64,000 nt of DNA from the NCBI RefSeq assembly GCF_011090165.1, contig NZ_JAADJT010000003.1, positions 1 through 64,000 on the forward strand, given 5' to 3'. This document shows, one piece after another, positions 43,948 to 52,157 of the stretch; position 1 is the stretch's first letter, and every line of letters begins with the position of its first letter. A model generated the notes under the pieces. The model saw only the letters and a program-made list of their open reading frames with translations. It was not told the origin of the DNA and searched no databases. The stretch comes from Duganella aceris. GTDB lineage: Bacteria > Pseudomonadota > Gammaproteobacteria > Burkholderiales > Burkholderiaceae_D. A program made the translations under genes and the position numbers.

Positions 43948-44202
43948 TTATTTCTTTCTATGGCTATCGATCATCGCCGCCAGCGCCTGCACGGACGCGA
44001 AGTGGCGGCGGGTGTCCTCCGAATCGGCGGACAGCGAGATCCCGTACTTCTTCTGCAACGCCACGCCCAGTTCCAGCGCGTCGATCGAATCGAGACCCAG
44101 GCCGTCGACGAACAGCGGCGCCGCGCTGTCGATATTGGCCGGCGTGATGTCCTCCAGCTGGAGCACATCGATGATCAGTTCCTTCACTTCCAGTTCAAGC
44201 AT
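43948..44202 (-). CDS. apeE: Acyl carrier protein (ApeE-like)
   Basis: The 84-residue carrier has GLGLDSIDALELG (Ser 39) as the modification site. It overlaps the upstream acyltransferase gene by eight bases. In characterised systems ApeE is the main elongation carrier loaded by ApeH. Which of the two ACPs does that here is inferred from order. Confidence 0.92.
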   Translation of the reverse strand: MLELEVKELIIDVLQLEDITPANIDSAAPLFVDGLGLDSIDALELGVALQKKYGISLSADSEDTRRHFASVQALAAMIDSHRKK

Positions 44203-44980
44203 GGCTTTGGCACTTCCCGGTAAAATAATTTTGCAAAAAATCCGTCAACTGGCGCGCCGCCATCACCTCGCTGGCGCCGCCTCCCGTAAAGCCTTGTATC
44301 GCCAGGTCATCCTGGACGTCGATCCGTATCAGCACCCGGCGCGGCGGCACGCGCCACCACTTCTCGCCCTTGCCCAGCGTGAGCGGATCGCAGCGGATCA
44401 GCACCGGCGTCATGTCGCGCGCGCCGCGCACCGCGATGTTGGCCGCGCCGCGCTTCATGCTGATCACGCCGTCGGCGCCGGTGCGCGTCCCCTCCGGGAA
44501 CACGATCAGGTTGTTGCCCCGTTCCAGCGACGCGATGCAGTCCTTGACCAGCTCCGCGCCGCCCTCGTTGTTGATATAGCCCGCCGCCCGCACCGGCCCG
44601 CCGGTGAACGGGTTGTTCCACAAGGCGCCCTTGACGATGCAGTCGGCGTTCTTCACGAACGCCATCAGGAACACCGTGTCGATCAGCGTCGGATGGTTGG
44701 CCAGTATCAGCAGGCCGCCCCGCTCCAGCTTGTCCAGCCCGCGTATCTCGTAGTGCAGCACGCCCAGCGCCCGCATCAGATCGACGTAGGCGCGGAAGGC
44801 GCGGCGGATCACTTCGCGCGCCAGGACCACGCGGCGTTCCGGCCGCCGCACCATCAGGTTCAGCAAGGGGAACACCACGATCCGCAACGCCAGCCCGCCC
44901 ACGCCGAACACCACGAAACTCAAGCCGGTTGCGAACACGCGCCAATACAACGACAGGCGCGCCGCCACGGCATCAAGCAT
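44195..44980 (-). CDS. apeD: 1-acylglycerol-phosphate-type acyltransferase (ApeD-like)
   Basis: The 261-residue PlsC-family protein has an N-terminal membrane segment (VFATGLSFVVFGVGGLAL), ILANHPTLIDTVFLMAF (HX4D), and FPEGTRTGAD. It is expected to transfer an acyl group to a lysolipid in making the aryl polyene lipid. ATG 44980 is chosen because upstream sequence in this frame lies wholly inside the apeC gene. It overlaps the apeC stop by eight bases. Confidence 0.88.
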   Translation of the reverse strand: MLDAVAARLSLYWRVFATGLSFVVFGVGGLALRIVVFPLLNLMVRRPERRVVLAREVIRRAFRAYVDLMRALGVLHYEIRGLDKLERGGLLILANHPTLIDTVFLMAFVKNADCIVKGALWNNPFTGGPVRAAGYINNEGGAELVKDCIASLERGNNLIVFPEGTRTGADGVISMKRGAANIAVRGARDMTPVLIRCDPLTLGKGEKWWRVPPRRVLIRIDVQDDLAIQGFTGGGASEVMAARQLTDFLQNYFTGKCQSHA

Positions 44981-45722
44981 CGCGGCTCCAGCGCCAGCGC
45001 AGGCGGCCGTCGCAGCGCTCCATCGTCCGCGCGCCGCGCAGATGGAAGGCCGCCACTTCGAGCCCGCCCGGCATGCCGGATACCGGCTTGTCGTCGCAGG
45101 CGCTCCAGGCCAGCGCGATGGTATCGGCGTCCGCATCGGCGCCGGCATCGGCGGACGTCATCAGCCACGCCCACGCGTGCGGCTGTTCTTCGCAATCCTC
45201 GAAAGGCTTGAACAATTCCGGCAGCGGACAATCGCAGGCCACCAGCAGCACCGACGGCGCGCCGTCGGCCAGCAAGCCGCAGGCCTCGATCACCGCATGC
45301 TCGATCGTCGCCGCGCCGGAAGCCAGCGCGATGTGGTTGGCGCGGTCGGCGCGGGCGATGGTCAGCAACCCGGGGATGGCGTTATGCACCGCCATGCCGA
45401 AGGCCGTCGGCGACAGCGCTTCGCCGCGCGCAAGGTCGGTCAGCAGATCGACCGCGCGCGCCACGTCGCCGTGCCGCGAACAGAATACCGTGGGGATGTC
45501 GCCGCGCCCGTCGAGGCACTGGTAAGCCACTTCCAGCGCCATCTTGCCGAGAAAGCCGGCGCGCCGGCGCAGCATTGCGGGCATGGCCTTGACGCCCGGC
45601 TCCTCGCCGGTCCGGATCGCGTACGGCGCCTCGGCCCACGCGGCCCATGCCTCGGGCGTGGTCAGACCCGGCGCCCATTCGGCGTGTCTAGCGATGGAAA
45701 AACGGACGCCTTGAGTGCGCAT
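44973..45722 (-). CDS. apeC: Ketosynthase-like chain-length factor (ApeC-like), first gene of the aryl polyene operon
   Basis: The 249-residue protein is a shortened ketosynthase relative (Ketoacyl-synt_2 family) beginning VRFSIARHAEWAPGLTTPEAW. It has the thiolase-like core (FCSRHGDVARAVDLL, FGMAVHNAIPGLLTIAR), but the expected active-site cysteine is replaced (ALASGAATIEHAV), so it should not condense. ApeC forms a heterodimer with ApeO and sets polyene length. It heads the operon. A TATAAT lies 42 bases upstream. The Shine-Dalgarno is weak. Confidence 0.85.
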   Translation of the reverse strand: MRTQGVRFSIARHAEWAPGLTTPEAWAAWAEAPYAIRTGEEPGVKAMPAMLRRRAGFLGKMALEVAYQCLDGRGDIPTVFCSRHGDVARAVDLLTDLARGEALSPTAFGMAVHNAIPGLLTIARADRANHIALASGAATIEHAVIEACGLLADGAPSVLLVACDCPLPELFKPFEDCEEQPHAWAWLMTSADAGADADADTIALAWSACDDKPVSGMPGGLEVAAFHLRGARTMERCDGRLRWRWSRDA

Positions 45723-45763
45723 ATATGTTGTGATTTAAAAAGGCCAGCCGGCGTACTTTTCAA

Positions 45764-45769
45764 ATTATA
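45764..45769 (-). promoter_or_regulatory. -10 element of the aryl polyene operon promoter
   Basis: The minus strand has a perfect TATAAT at 45769-45764 in an AT-rich leader upstream of apeC. The -35 is weak (TTGGAG at 19 bases or GGAGCT at 17), suggesting need for an activator. Confidence 0.6.
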
Positions 45770-45839
45770 AACGACCCGAATTGTATAGCTCCAAATAAAT
45801 AGACTGGAAGCAACTATTTTATTGATCCAGCTCCAATAT

Positions 45840-45857
45840 TGTGCAATTTACTGCACA
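45840..45857. promoter_or_regulatory. Inverted repeat TGTGCA-N6-TGCACA upstream of the aryl polyene operon
   Basis: Perfect 6-bp arms (45840-45845 and 45852-45857) lie about 70 bases upstream of the predicted -10. This is a plausible regulator site for the pigment operon. No matching regulator gene is adjacent. Confidence 0.4.
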
Positions 45858-45895
45858 GATTCTCTCCAAAAACCACCGTTCTTAGCATAAACCAA

Positions 45896-45933
45896 TAAAA
45901 AAGGGCGGCCCGCACAATTGCGGCGCCGCCCTT
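45896..45933 (-). terminator. Rho-independent terminator of the porin-ABC operon
   Basis: On the minus strand AAGGGCGG pairs with CCGCCCTT, with a further inner GC hairpin in the loop, followed by TTTTTATT. It lies 26 bases after the ATPase stop and separates this operon from the aryl polyene promoter. Confidence 0.85.
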
Positions 45934-45959
45934 CGGCCCGGCAGAAGCGGGTCAGCCAA

Positions 45960-47048
45960 TTAGAACACCCACAGCTTGTCGGCCGGCAGCTGCAACCAGT
46001 AGCGTCCCGACTCCAGCCGGTACTTGGAATAGGCGCGCAGCGTGGTCTCCGCGCCGGACTCGCTCTTGAACAGGCATTCGAAGCGGTCGCCCAGGTACAT
46101 GCAGGTCAGCAGCGGCAGTTCGATCGCGTTGTCGGCCGGCGTGGCGCTGATCTTCACCTCCTCGACGCGGATGATGGTCGACGGCTCGGCCCCGCCCGCG
46201 CCACGGGCCGTAGCCTGCAGCGTCGCGCCGTTGATGTCCAGCGTGACCTGCGCGCCGTCGCGTCGCATCACCTTGGCCGGCAGGCGGTTGTTACTGCCCA
46301 TGAACTCGGCGGTGAACAGCGTTTCCGGCGTCTCGTACATGCTTTGCGGCGTGCCTTGCTGTTCGATCTTGCCGTTATTGAGCAGCAGGATGCGGTCCGA
46401 GATCGCCATCGCCTCGGCCTGGTCGTGGGTCACCATCAGCGCCGACAGGCCCAGACGCACGATCAACTCGCGCAGGAAGGCGCGCGCCTCCTCGCGCAAT
46501 TTGGCATCCAGGTTGGACAGCGGTTCGTCCAGCAGAATCACCGGCGGGTTGTAGACCAGCGCGCGGGCGATCGCCACCCGCTGCTGCTGGCCGCCGGACA
46601 GCTGGTGCGGATAGCGCTCGGCCAGGTGGCCCAGGCCCAGGTTCTTCAACACGTCCGCGACCTTGTCCTTGATCTCGCTGGCGCCCAGCTTGCGCAGCTT
46701 CAGGCCGTAGGCCACGTTGTCGAACACGGTCTTGTGCGGCCACAGGGCGTAGGATTGGAACACCAACCCCAGGTTGCGGTGCTCGGCCGCCATCTCGAAA
46801 CCCTTGGCGCCGTCGTAGACGTTGCGGTCGCCGATGGCGATGGTGCCGGCTTTCGGGCTTTCCAGTCCGGCCACCGCGCGCAGCAGCGTGGTCTTGCCGC
46901 TGCCCGAGGGACCGAGCAACGCCACCACTTCGCCCTTTTGCAGGTGCATCGAGACGCCCTTCAGGATCGGGTTGGCGCTGGCGCCGCTGCCGTAGTCCAG
47001 ATGCAGCTCGTTGACGGTCAGTTCATTGGTCATGATGTCTCGTTTCAT
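45960..47048 (-). CDS. ABC transporter ATP-binding protein (FbpC/PotA-like)
   Basis: The 362-residue ATPase has Walker A LLGPSGSGKTTLLRA (about 43-57), signature LSGGQQQRVAIARAL, Walker B PPVILLDEPLSNLDAK and MVTHDQAEA. A C-terminal TOBE domain (about 270-360) is typical of iron(III), spermidine/putrescine and phosphonate importers. It is the last gene of the operon. A start at MTNELTV (five codons later) is equally possible. Confidence 0.93.
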   Translation of the reverse strand: MKRDIMTNELTVNELHLDYGSGASANPILKGVSMHLQKGEVVALLGPSGSGKTTLLRAVAGLESPKAGTIAIGDRNVYDGAKGFEMAAEHRNLGLVFQSYALWPHKTVFDNVAYGLKLRKLGASEIKDKVADVLKNLGLGHLAERYPHQLSGGQQQRVAIARALVYNPPVILLDEPLSNLDAKLREEARAFLRELIVRLGLSALMVTHDQAEAMAISDRILLLNNGKIEQQGTPQSMYETPETLFTAEFMGSNNRLPAKVMRRDGAQVTLDINGATLQATARGAGGAEPSTIIRVEEVKISATPADNAIELPLLTCMYLGDRFECLFKSESGAETTLRAYSKYRLESGRYWLQLPADKLWVF

Positions 47049-47058
47049 AATTGTTTAC

Positions 47059-48834
47059 TCAGTTATGGAGCTTCACGCCGAAGCGCAGCGCGACGCCGAG
47101 GCCGATCGCCACCAGCGAGATGTTGATGAACGATAGCGCCGCCACCAGGTCGGTGGAGCCGGTGGCCCACAGCGACACCAGCATCGCGCCGATCACCTCC
47201 GTGCCCGGCGACAGCAGGTACACGCCGGTCGAATATTCGCGCTCGAAGATCAGGAACACCATCAGCCACGCGCCCAGCAGGCCGTACTTGATCAGCGGGA
47301 CCGTGACGTCGCGCGTGACCTGGCCGCGCGAGGCGCCCACCGCGCGCGCCGCCTCTTCCAGCTCCGGCCCGACTTGCAGCAGCGCGGTCGAGATCAGGCG
47401 CATGCCGTAGGCCAGCCACACCACCGAATAGGCCAGCCACAAGGCGAAGATGGTCGAACGCACGGAGCGCAGCAGCGGTATCGCATGCTCGCTGAGCCAC
47501 AGCGCCACGCCGTTGTCCATGCCCTTCAACATGCCGTCCATCCAGCTCGGCACGAACAGGAACACCCACAGGAACGACAGGCCGGCCAGCAGCCCAGGCA
47601 CGGCGCGCGGCACCAGCACGCTGTAGTCGAGGAAGCGGGTGATGAAGTCCGGCTTGCGGTGCATCGCCAGCGCGATGGCGCAGTAGCAGATCACCGCCAG
47701 GCCGCCGCCGATCACGCCGATCAGCACCGTGTTGACGATGCCGCGGATCAGCGCCGGCTGTTCCAGGATTTCGCGGAAGTGCTGCAAGGTCAGCACGTCG
47801 CGCAGGTTGACACCCTCGCCCCAGTACTGGACGAATGAGCGCAGCACGATGCCCGACATCGGCATGATGATGGTGAACATCAGCCAGCCGAAGATCAGCG
47901 CGAACGCCAGCCACTTCCAGCGGCCCAGCGGCATCGCCTTGCTGCGCGCGCCCTTGCCCTTGATCGAGACGAACTTGTTGGCCGATTTGAGCAGATGGCG
48001 CTGCACCATCACCAGCGGCATCGTCACCATCACCAGGCAGACCGCGACGGCGGCCATCAGGTGGTACGACGGCGTACCGAGCTTGTTGGTCAGCTTGTAC
48101 AGATAGGTGGCCAGCACCATGTGGCCCTCGGGATCGCCCAGCACCAGCACCAGGCCGAACACCTCGAAGCCGAGGAAGAACACCAGCACGGCGGCATACG
48201 CCAGCGCCGGCGTGATCATCGGCAGCGAGACGTTGAACATCACCTGCAACGGCGAGGCGCCGGCCACGCGCGCAGCCTCCTCCACGTCCGATCCCAGGCT
48301 TTTCAGCGCGGACGAGGCGTACAGGTAGACGTGCGGCACGTGGGTCAAACCGGCGATGATGACGATGCTGGTGAAGGAGTAGATATTCCACGGGATGAAG
48401 CCGAGGATCTCCTTGAACCACAGCGAGTAGAAGCCCACCGGCCCCATCGACACCACGTAGCCGAAGCCCATCACCATCGGCGAGACGAAGATCGGCACCA
48501 GCAGCAGCGGCGCGATGAAGCCCTTGCCCGGCAGGTCGGTGCGGATCATCAGGAACGCCAGCATGCCGCCCAGCGGCACCGCGATCACCGCCAGCCCGGC
48601 GGCCAGCCAGAAGGCGTTCTTGAAGGCGACCGCGAAGTCCGGGTCGTCGAAGATGAAGCGGTAGGCGTCGAAGCCGAATTCCTTGACCGGCATGAAGAAA
48701 GGCGCGTTCAGGAAGCTCTGATAAAAAATCAGGAGCAGCGGCAGGAAGATGGCGATGGCGGCCAGCGCCACCACCACGCCGCGCGGCCAGTTGATGCCGC
48801 GCCGACCCGTGCTGGGAAGTGTGAGCGTGTTCAT
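47059..48834 (-). CDS. ABC transporter permease, double-domain FbpB type
   Basis: The 591-residue protein has two fused binding-protein-dependent transport domains, about twelve helices. EAA loops are seen as EEAARVAGASPLQVMFNVSLP (in part: EEAARVAGASPLQV) in the first half and EEAARAVGASRGQVTRDVT in the second. This duplicated form is typical of ferric iron and aminoethylphosphonate importers. It follows the binding-protein gene by two bases. Confidence 0.92.
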   Translation of the reverse strand: MNTLTLPSTGRRGINWPRGVVVALAAIAIFLPLLLIFYQSFLNAPFFMPVKEFGFDAYRFIFDDPDFAVAFKNAFWLAAGLAVIAVPLGGMLAFLMIRTDLPGKGFIAPLLLVPIFVSPMVMGFGYVVSMGPVGFYSLWFKEILGFIPWNIYSFTSIVIIAGLTHVPHVYLYASSALKSLGSDVEEAARVAGASPLQVMFNVSLPMITPALAYAAVLVFFLGFEVFGLVLVLGDPEGHMVLATYLYKLTNKLGTPSYHLMAAVAVCLVMVTMPLVMVQRHLLKSANKFVSIKGKGARSKAMPLGRWKWLAFALIFGWLMFTIIMPMSGIVLRSFVQYWGEGVNLRDVLTLQHFREILEQPALIRGIVNTVLIGVIGGGLAVICYCAIALAMHRKPDFITRFLDYSVLVPRAVPGLLAGLSFLWVFLFVPSWMDGMLKGMDNGVALWLSEHAIPLLRSVRSTIFALWLAYSVVWLAYGMRLISTALLQVGPELEEAARAVGASRGQVTRDVTVPLIKYGLLGAWLMVFLIFEREYSTGVYLLSPGTEVIGAMLVSLWATGSTDLVAALSFINISLVAIGLGVALRFGVKLHN

Positions 48835-48836
48835 GA

Positions 48837-49925
48837 TTATTTCTTACCTGCGGTTTCTTTCCACTGCTTGAGGAAGGCCATGCGCTTGGCCGGTCCGAGG
48901 AACTGCAGCACCATCGGATGCACCGGCACCGGCTTGACGTTGTCCTTGCCGATCTGCTTGATCAACTCGGCCGAGGTGGTTTCGCCGGTCACATCCTGGC
49001 GGATCGCGAACAGCTTGGAGTCGTTGGCGATGATGGTCTGGCCGCGATGCGACAGCATGTAATCCATCCACAGCTTGGCGGCGTTGACGTTCTTGGCGGC
49101 CTTGTTGATGAAGATCACGCGCGACATGATCAGCGTGTAATCCTTCGGCAGCACCACGCCGATCGACGGGTCGGCCTTGGCGCGCACCAGCGCGTAGGAG
49201 CCCAGCACGTTGTAGCCGATCAGGTTCTCACCCGACGAGATGCGCTCCATCATGGTGCCGGTGGACGACTGCACCCGTACCTTGGCCACGCCGAAGGCGT
49301 TTTCCAGATCCACGAACTTCGGATTCTCGCGCGCATCCTGCGTCATGAACATGAAGCCGACGCCGGATTTCTCGATGTCATAGGTGGTGACCTTGTCCTT
49401 GAACTTCGGCTGCTGTATCAGCTTGGCGAAGTCGGCGTGATTCTGCGGCACTTCCTTGGCGTCGACCAGGCGCTTGTTGTAGACGATGGCGGCCGGCTCG
49501 AAGGTGGTGCCGTAAGCCTTGTCGTCCCACACCGCCCAGCCGGGGATCTTCGAGACCTCGACCGATTTGTACTGCAGCGCGTAACCGTCCGATGCCAGGC
49601 GCATTTGCAGGTCCATCGCCGACGACCACAGGGCGTCGGCGGTGTTGCCGCCGGCCGCCGCTTCGGAGATGAAGCGGTTGTACACCTCGGTGGAATTCAT
49701 GTCGTTGTACTCGACCGTGATGCCCGGGTACAGCGCGTTGAAGTCCTTGATCAGCGGCTGGGTCGCCTTGCTGTCGGTGGCGCCGTAGATCACCAGCTTG
49801 CCCTCTTTCTTGGCGCCGTCGATGATCTTCTGGTAGTCGGCCGGATAGCCGGCGGGCACCTGCGCCATGGCGGCGCCGGCGAACAGGGAAGCGCATGCGG
49901 CGGCCAGAATCGTTTTCGAAATCAT
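48837..49925 (-). CDS. Extracellular solute-binding protein (FbpA/PgtC-like, family 1)
   Basis: The 362-residue periplasmic protein has signal MISKTILAAACASLFAGAAMAQ. The mature part starts YPADYQKIIDGAKKEGKLVI, with DMNSTEVYNRFISEA and YNKRLVDAKEVPQ typical of the Fe3+/phosphoglycerate/aminoethylphosphonate group. The start at 49925 has GGAG six bases upstream. An in-frame ATG four codons earlier lacks that spacing. The ligand is not determined from sequence. Presence of a porin, a Bug protein and TctDE nearby argues for a carboxylate or phosphorylated organic acid rather than free iron. Confidence 0.88.
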   Translation of the reverse strand: MISKTILAAACASLFAGAAMAQVPAGYPADYQKIIDGAKKEGKLVIYGATDSKATQPLIKDFNALYPGITVEYNDMNSTEVYNRFISEAAAGGNTADALWSSAMDLQMRLASDGYALQYKSVEVSKIPGWAVWDDKAYGTTFEPAAIVYNKRLVDAKEVPQNHADFAKLIQQPKFKDKVTTYDIEKSGVGFMFMTQDARENPKFVDLENAFGVAKVRVQSSTGTMMERISSGENLIGYNVLGSYALVRAKADPSIGVVLPKDYTLIMSRVIFINKAAKNVNAAKLWMDYMLSHRGQTIIANDSKLFAIRQDVTGETTSAELIKQIGKDNVKPVPVHPMVLQFLGPAKRMAFLKQWKETAGKK

Positions 49926-49945
49926 AGTAGTCTCCATTGGTTTGA

Positions 49946-50911
49946 TCAGCGCACCAGTCCCATTTCGGCGGCGCGCTTGCCGTAGTCGTCCACGGCTTTT
50001 TTAACATAGGCCGCCAGCGCATCGCCGGTCAGCCCGAAGGGAAAGAGACCGGCGGCCGCGCGGGTCTGCGCGAACTCCGGGTTGGCCAGCACGCGGTCGA
50101 AAGCCGACACCCACTGGCGGTAATCCTGATCCGTCACATGAGGCCCCATCCACACGCCGCGGATGATCGGCCACACCACATCGATGCCCTGCTCGCGCGC
50201 GGTCGGCACGTTGGCCAGCACGCCCGGCAAACGCTGCTCCGACAGCACCGCCAGCACGCGGGTATTGCCGCTGGCGTAGAGCGTCGCCTCGCTGGCGTCG
50301 CCGGACACCACCTGCACGAAATTGGCGTGCATCGCGGTGAAGGCTTCGCCGCCGCCCTCCAGCGCCACGAAGCGCAGCCCTTTCGGATTCAGGCCGGCGG
50401 CCTTGAACACCATCGCCATCTTCAGCCAGTCCTGGCTGCCGATGGTGCCGGAGACGCCGATCAGCACCTTGGTCGGATTCGACTTCAGCGCCGCCATCAG
50501 GTCGGCCAGCGTCTTGTAGGGCGAGTCGGCGCGCACCGCGATCATGCCGTAGTCCGCGCCCAGCGCCGCCACCCAGCGCACATCGCTGGCCTTGGCCTTG
50601 CCGAACTTGCCCTGCGCCAGATTGAGCAGCGAGCCGCCGGAAAACGCCACCAGCGTGTTCGGTTCGGCGCGGCGCTGCGACACCAGCGAGTGCCAGGCCA
50701 CCGCGCCGATGCCGCCCGGCAGATAGCTGATGTGCATATCCGACGGCGGCGGATTCGGCGTGGCGCGCAAGCCCGCCAATCCCTTCTGCGCCAGCTTGCA
50801 AGTCAGGTCCATCGCGCCGCCCGGCTTGGACGGTACGATGCACTCCAGCTCCGCGGCCCGCGCCGCGCCGCTCAACAGCAGCATCGCGAACAATGCCAGC
50901 AGGGTTTTCAT
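49946..50911 (-). CDS. TctC/Bug-family tricarboxylate-type binding protein
   Basis: The 321-residue periplasmic protein has signal MKTLLALFAMLLLSGAARAA and Bug features: ECIVPSKPGGAMDLTCKL, YLPGGIGAVAWH and GTIGSQDWLKMAMVFKAAG. Bug proteins bind carboxylates such as citrate or aspartate and normally work with TctAB membrane proteins, which are absent. It overlaps the porin stop by one base (TGATG), so it is co-translated with the porin. It might act as a co-sensor for the divergent TctDE-like system, as proposed for BctC-type proteins. Confidence 0.88.
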   Translation of the reverse strand: MKTLLALFAMLLLSGAARAAELECIVPSKPGGAMDLTCKLAQKGLAGLRATPNPPPSDMHISYLPGGIGAVAWHSLVSQRRAEPNTLVAFSGGSLLNLAQGKFGKAKASDVRWVAALGADYGMIAVRADSPYKTLADLMAALKSNPTKVLIGVSGTIGSQDWLKMAMVFKAAGLNPKGLRFVALEGGGEAFTAMHANFVQVVSGDASEATLYASGNTRVLAVLSEQRLPGVLANVPTAREQGIDVVWPIIRGVWMGPHVTDQDYRQWVSAFDRVLANPEFAQTRAAAGLFPFGLTGDALAAYVKKAVDDYGKRAAEMGLVR

Positions 50912-51978
50912 CAGAAGCGGTGCTGCATGCCGACGGTGACGCCGCGCTGGCTGTCGCTGTTGCCGGCGTCGTCGCGCGACAGGCCGGTCAGCTGACCGTG
51001 CCTGGCCTTGGCGTAGGCGGCCGACACGTGCAGGTCGGTGCGCTTGGACAGCGCGTAGCGGTAGCGCGCCACGTACATGGTCGGATCGGCGTCCTTGCCG
51101 GCGGCGACGTTCTTGACGTTGACGTGGTAGATCGCGCCGGTCAGCGTGGTGACGGCGTCGGTCTTCCAGGCCAGGCCGAGCCAGGTGGTGGTGGCGTCGA
51201 CATCGGTGGTCAGGGCCTTGCCGGCTTCCAGCTTGTAGTCGCGCATCACGGCCCACAGCTTGACCGGACCGGTTTCGTAGTTGGCGCCGATGTGCCAGAC
51301 GGTGTTCTTGTCGCGGTTGCCGGTGGCGACCACGGTGTTGCCGTTGTTGCGCTCCCAGGTCGCCATCAGGTTGGCGTCGCCCAGCTTGTAGACGGTGGTG
51401 AAGCCCATCTTGGCGCTGTCGCGGTTGTTGCCGGCCTGCTCGCCGGCGCCGTAGTTGGCGCCGAACTTGAAGTCGCCGAAGCTGCCGGCGTACTTGATGA
51501 TGTTGTCGTACTGGGTGGTGAAGCCGTATTTGCTCGGGCCCGTGGCCGGACCGGAGGTGGCCCACGAGTAGTAAGGCGCGAAGCCCATCGGGTCGAACGA
51601 GATCACGGTGTCGTACACGCTGGTGAACGAGCGGCCCATGACGATGCGGCCGTAGGAGCCTTCCAGACCGACGTAGGCCTGGCGCTTGAACAGCGCGCCG
51701 TCCTGGGCGCCGGTGTCCATCAGGATGCCGCCTTCCAGGCCGAACACCGCTTTCAGGCCGCCGCCCAGGTCTTCGCTGCCGCGCAGGCCCCAACGCGAGG
51801 TGTTCATGCCGCCGGAAATGACCTTGGTGGCGCTGCCGTTGTTGGGGGTTTGATGGTTGGCGTTTTCGACGCCGACGTCGAGCAGACCGTAGATCTGTAC
51901 ATTGGACTGGGCCTGGGCGGCGCCGGCGGCAGCGGCGGCCATAGCCAATACTGCGAGGTTGAACGCGGTCTTGTTCAT
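50911..51978 (-). CDS. Gram-negative general porin (betaproteobacterial trimeric type)
   Basis: The 355-residue protein has signal MNKTAFNLAVLAMAAAAAGAAQAQ, the start SNVQIYGLLDVGVENANHQ characteristic of the porin_4 family, LGGGLKAVFGLEGG and a terminal VTVGMQHRF with phenylalanine as the last residue, the outer-membrane insertion signal. It heads the operon, with GGAG before its start. It probably admits the solute taken up by the downstream binding proteins. Confidence 0.93.
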   Translation of the reverse strand: MNKTAFNLAVLAMAAAAAGAAQAQSNVQIYGLLDVGVENANHQTPNNGSATKVISGGMNTSRWGLRGSEDLGGGLKAVFGLEGGILMDTGAQDGALFKRQAYVGLEGSYGRIVMGRSFTSVYDTVISFDPMGFAPYYSWATSGPATGPSKYGFTTQYDNIIKYAGSFGDFKFGANYGAGEQAGNNRDSAKMGFTTVYKLGDANLMATWERNNGNTVVATGNRDKNTVWHIGANYETGPVKLWAVMRDYKLEAGKALTTDVDATTTWLGLAWKTDAVTTLTGAIYHVNVKNVAAGKDADPTMYVARYRYALSKRTDLHVSAAYAKARHGQLTGLSRDDAGNSDSQRGVTVGMQHRF

Positions 51979-52038
51979 GCTGTGTCTCCAGAAGGATGGT
52001 TTTTATATTTAGTATCTGATCTTTGCGATCAGGATGCC

Positions 52039-52074
52039 ACTATAAAAGCTGCTTCCTTTCAATTGCCTTTCAAT
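52039..52074 (-). promoter_or_regulatory. Porin-operon promoter with tandem regulator repeats
   Basis: The minus strand has -10 TATAGT (52044-52039). CCTTTCAAT (plus-strand reading) occurs twice at an 11-base period (52055-52063 and 52066-52074), overlapping the -35 position. Such tandem repeats are the usual binding site of OmpR-family activators. The divergent tctD-like gene is the obvious candidate. Confidence 0.6.
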
Positions 52075-52157
52075 GTCTCCGGCGAGCCACATTTAGCGCG
52101 GGGGCTTCCCTTTTCGCGCCGGGCGGACCATGATGCTGCTTTCAAGGACCGGAAGTC

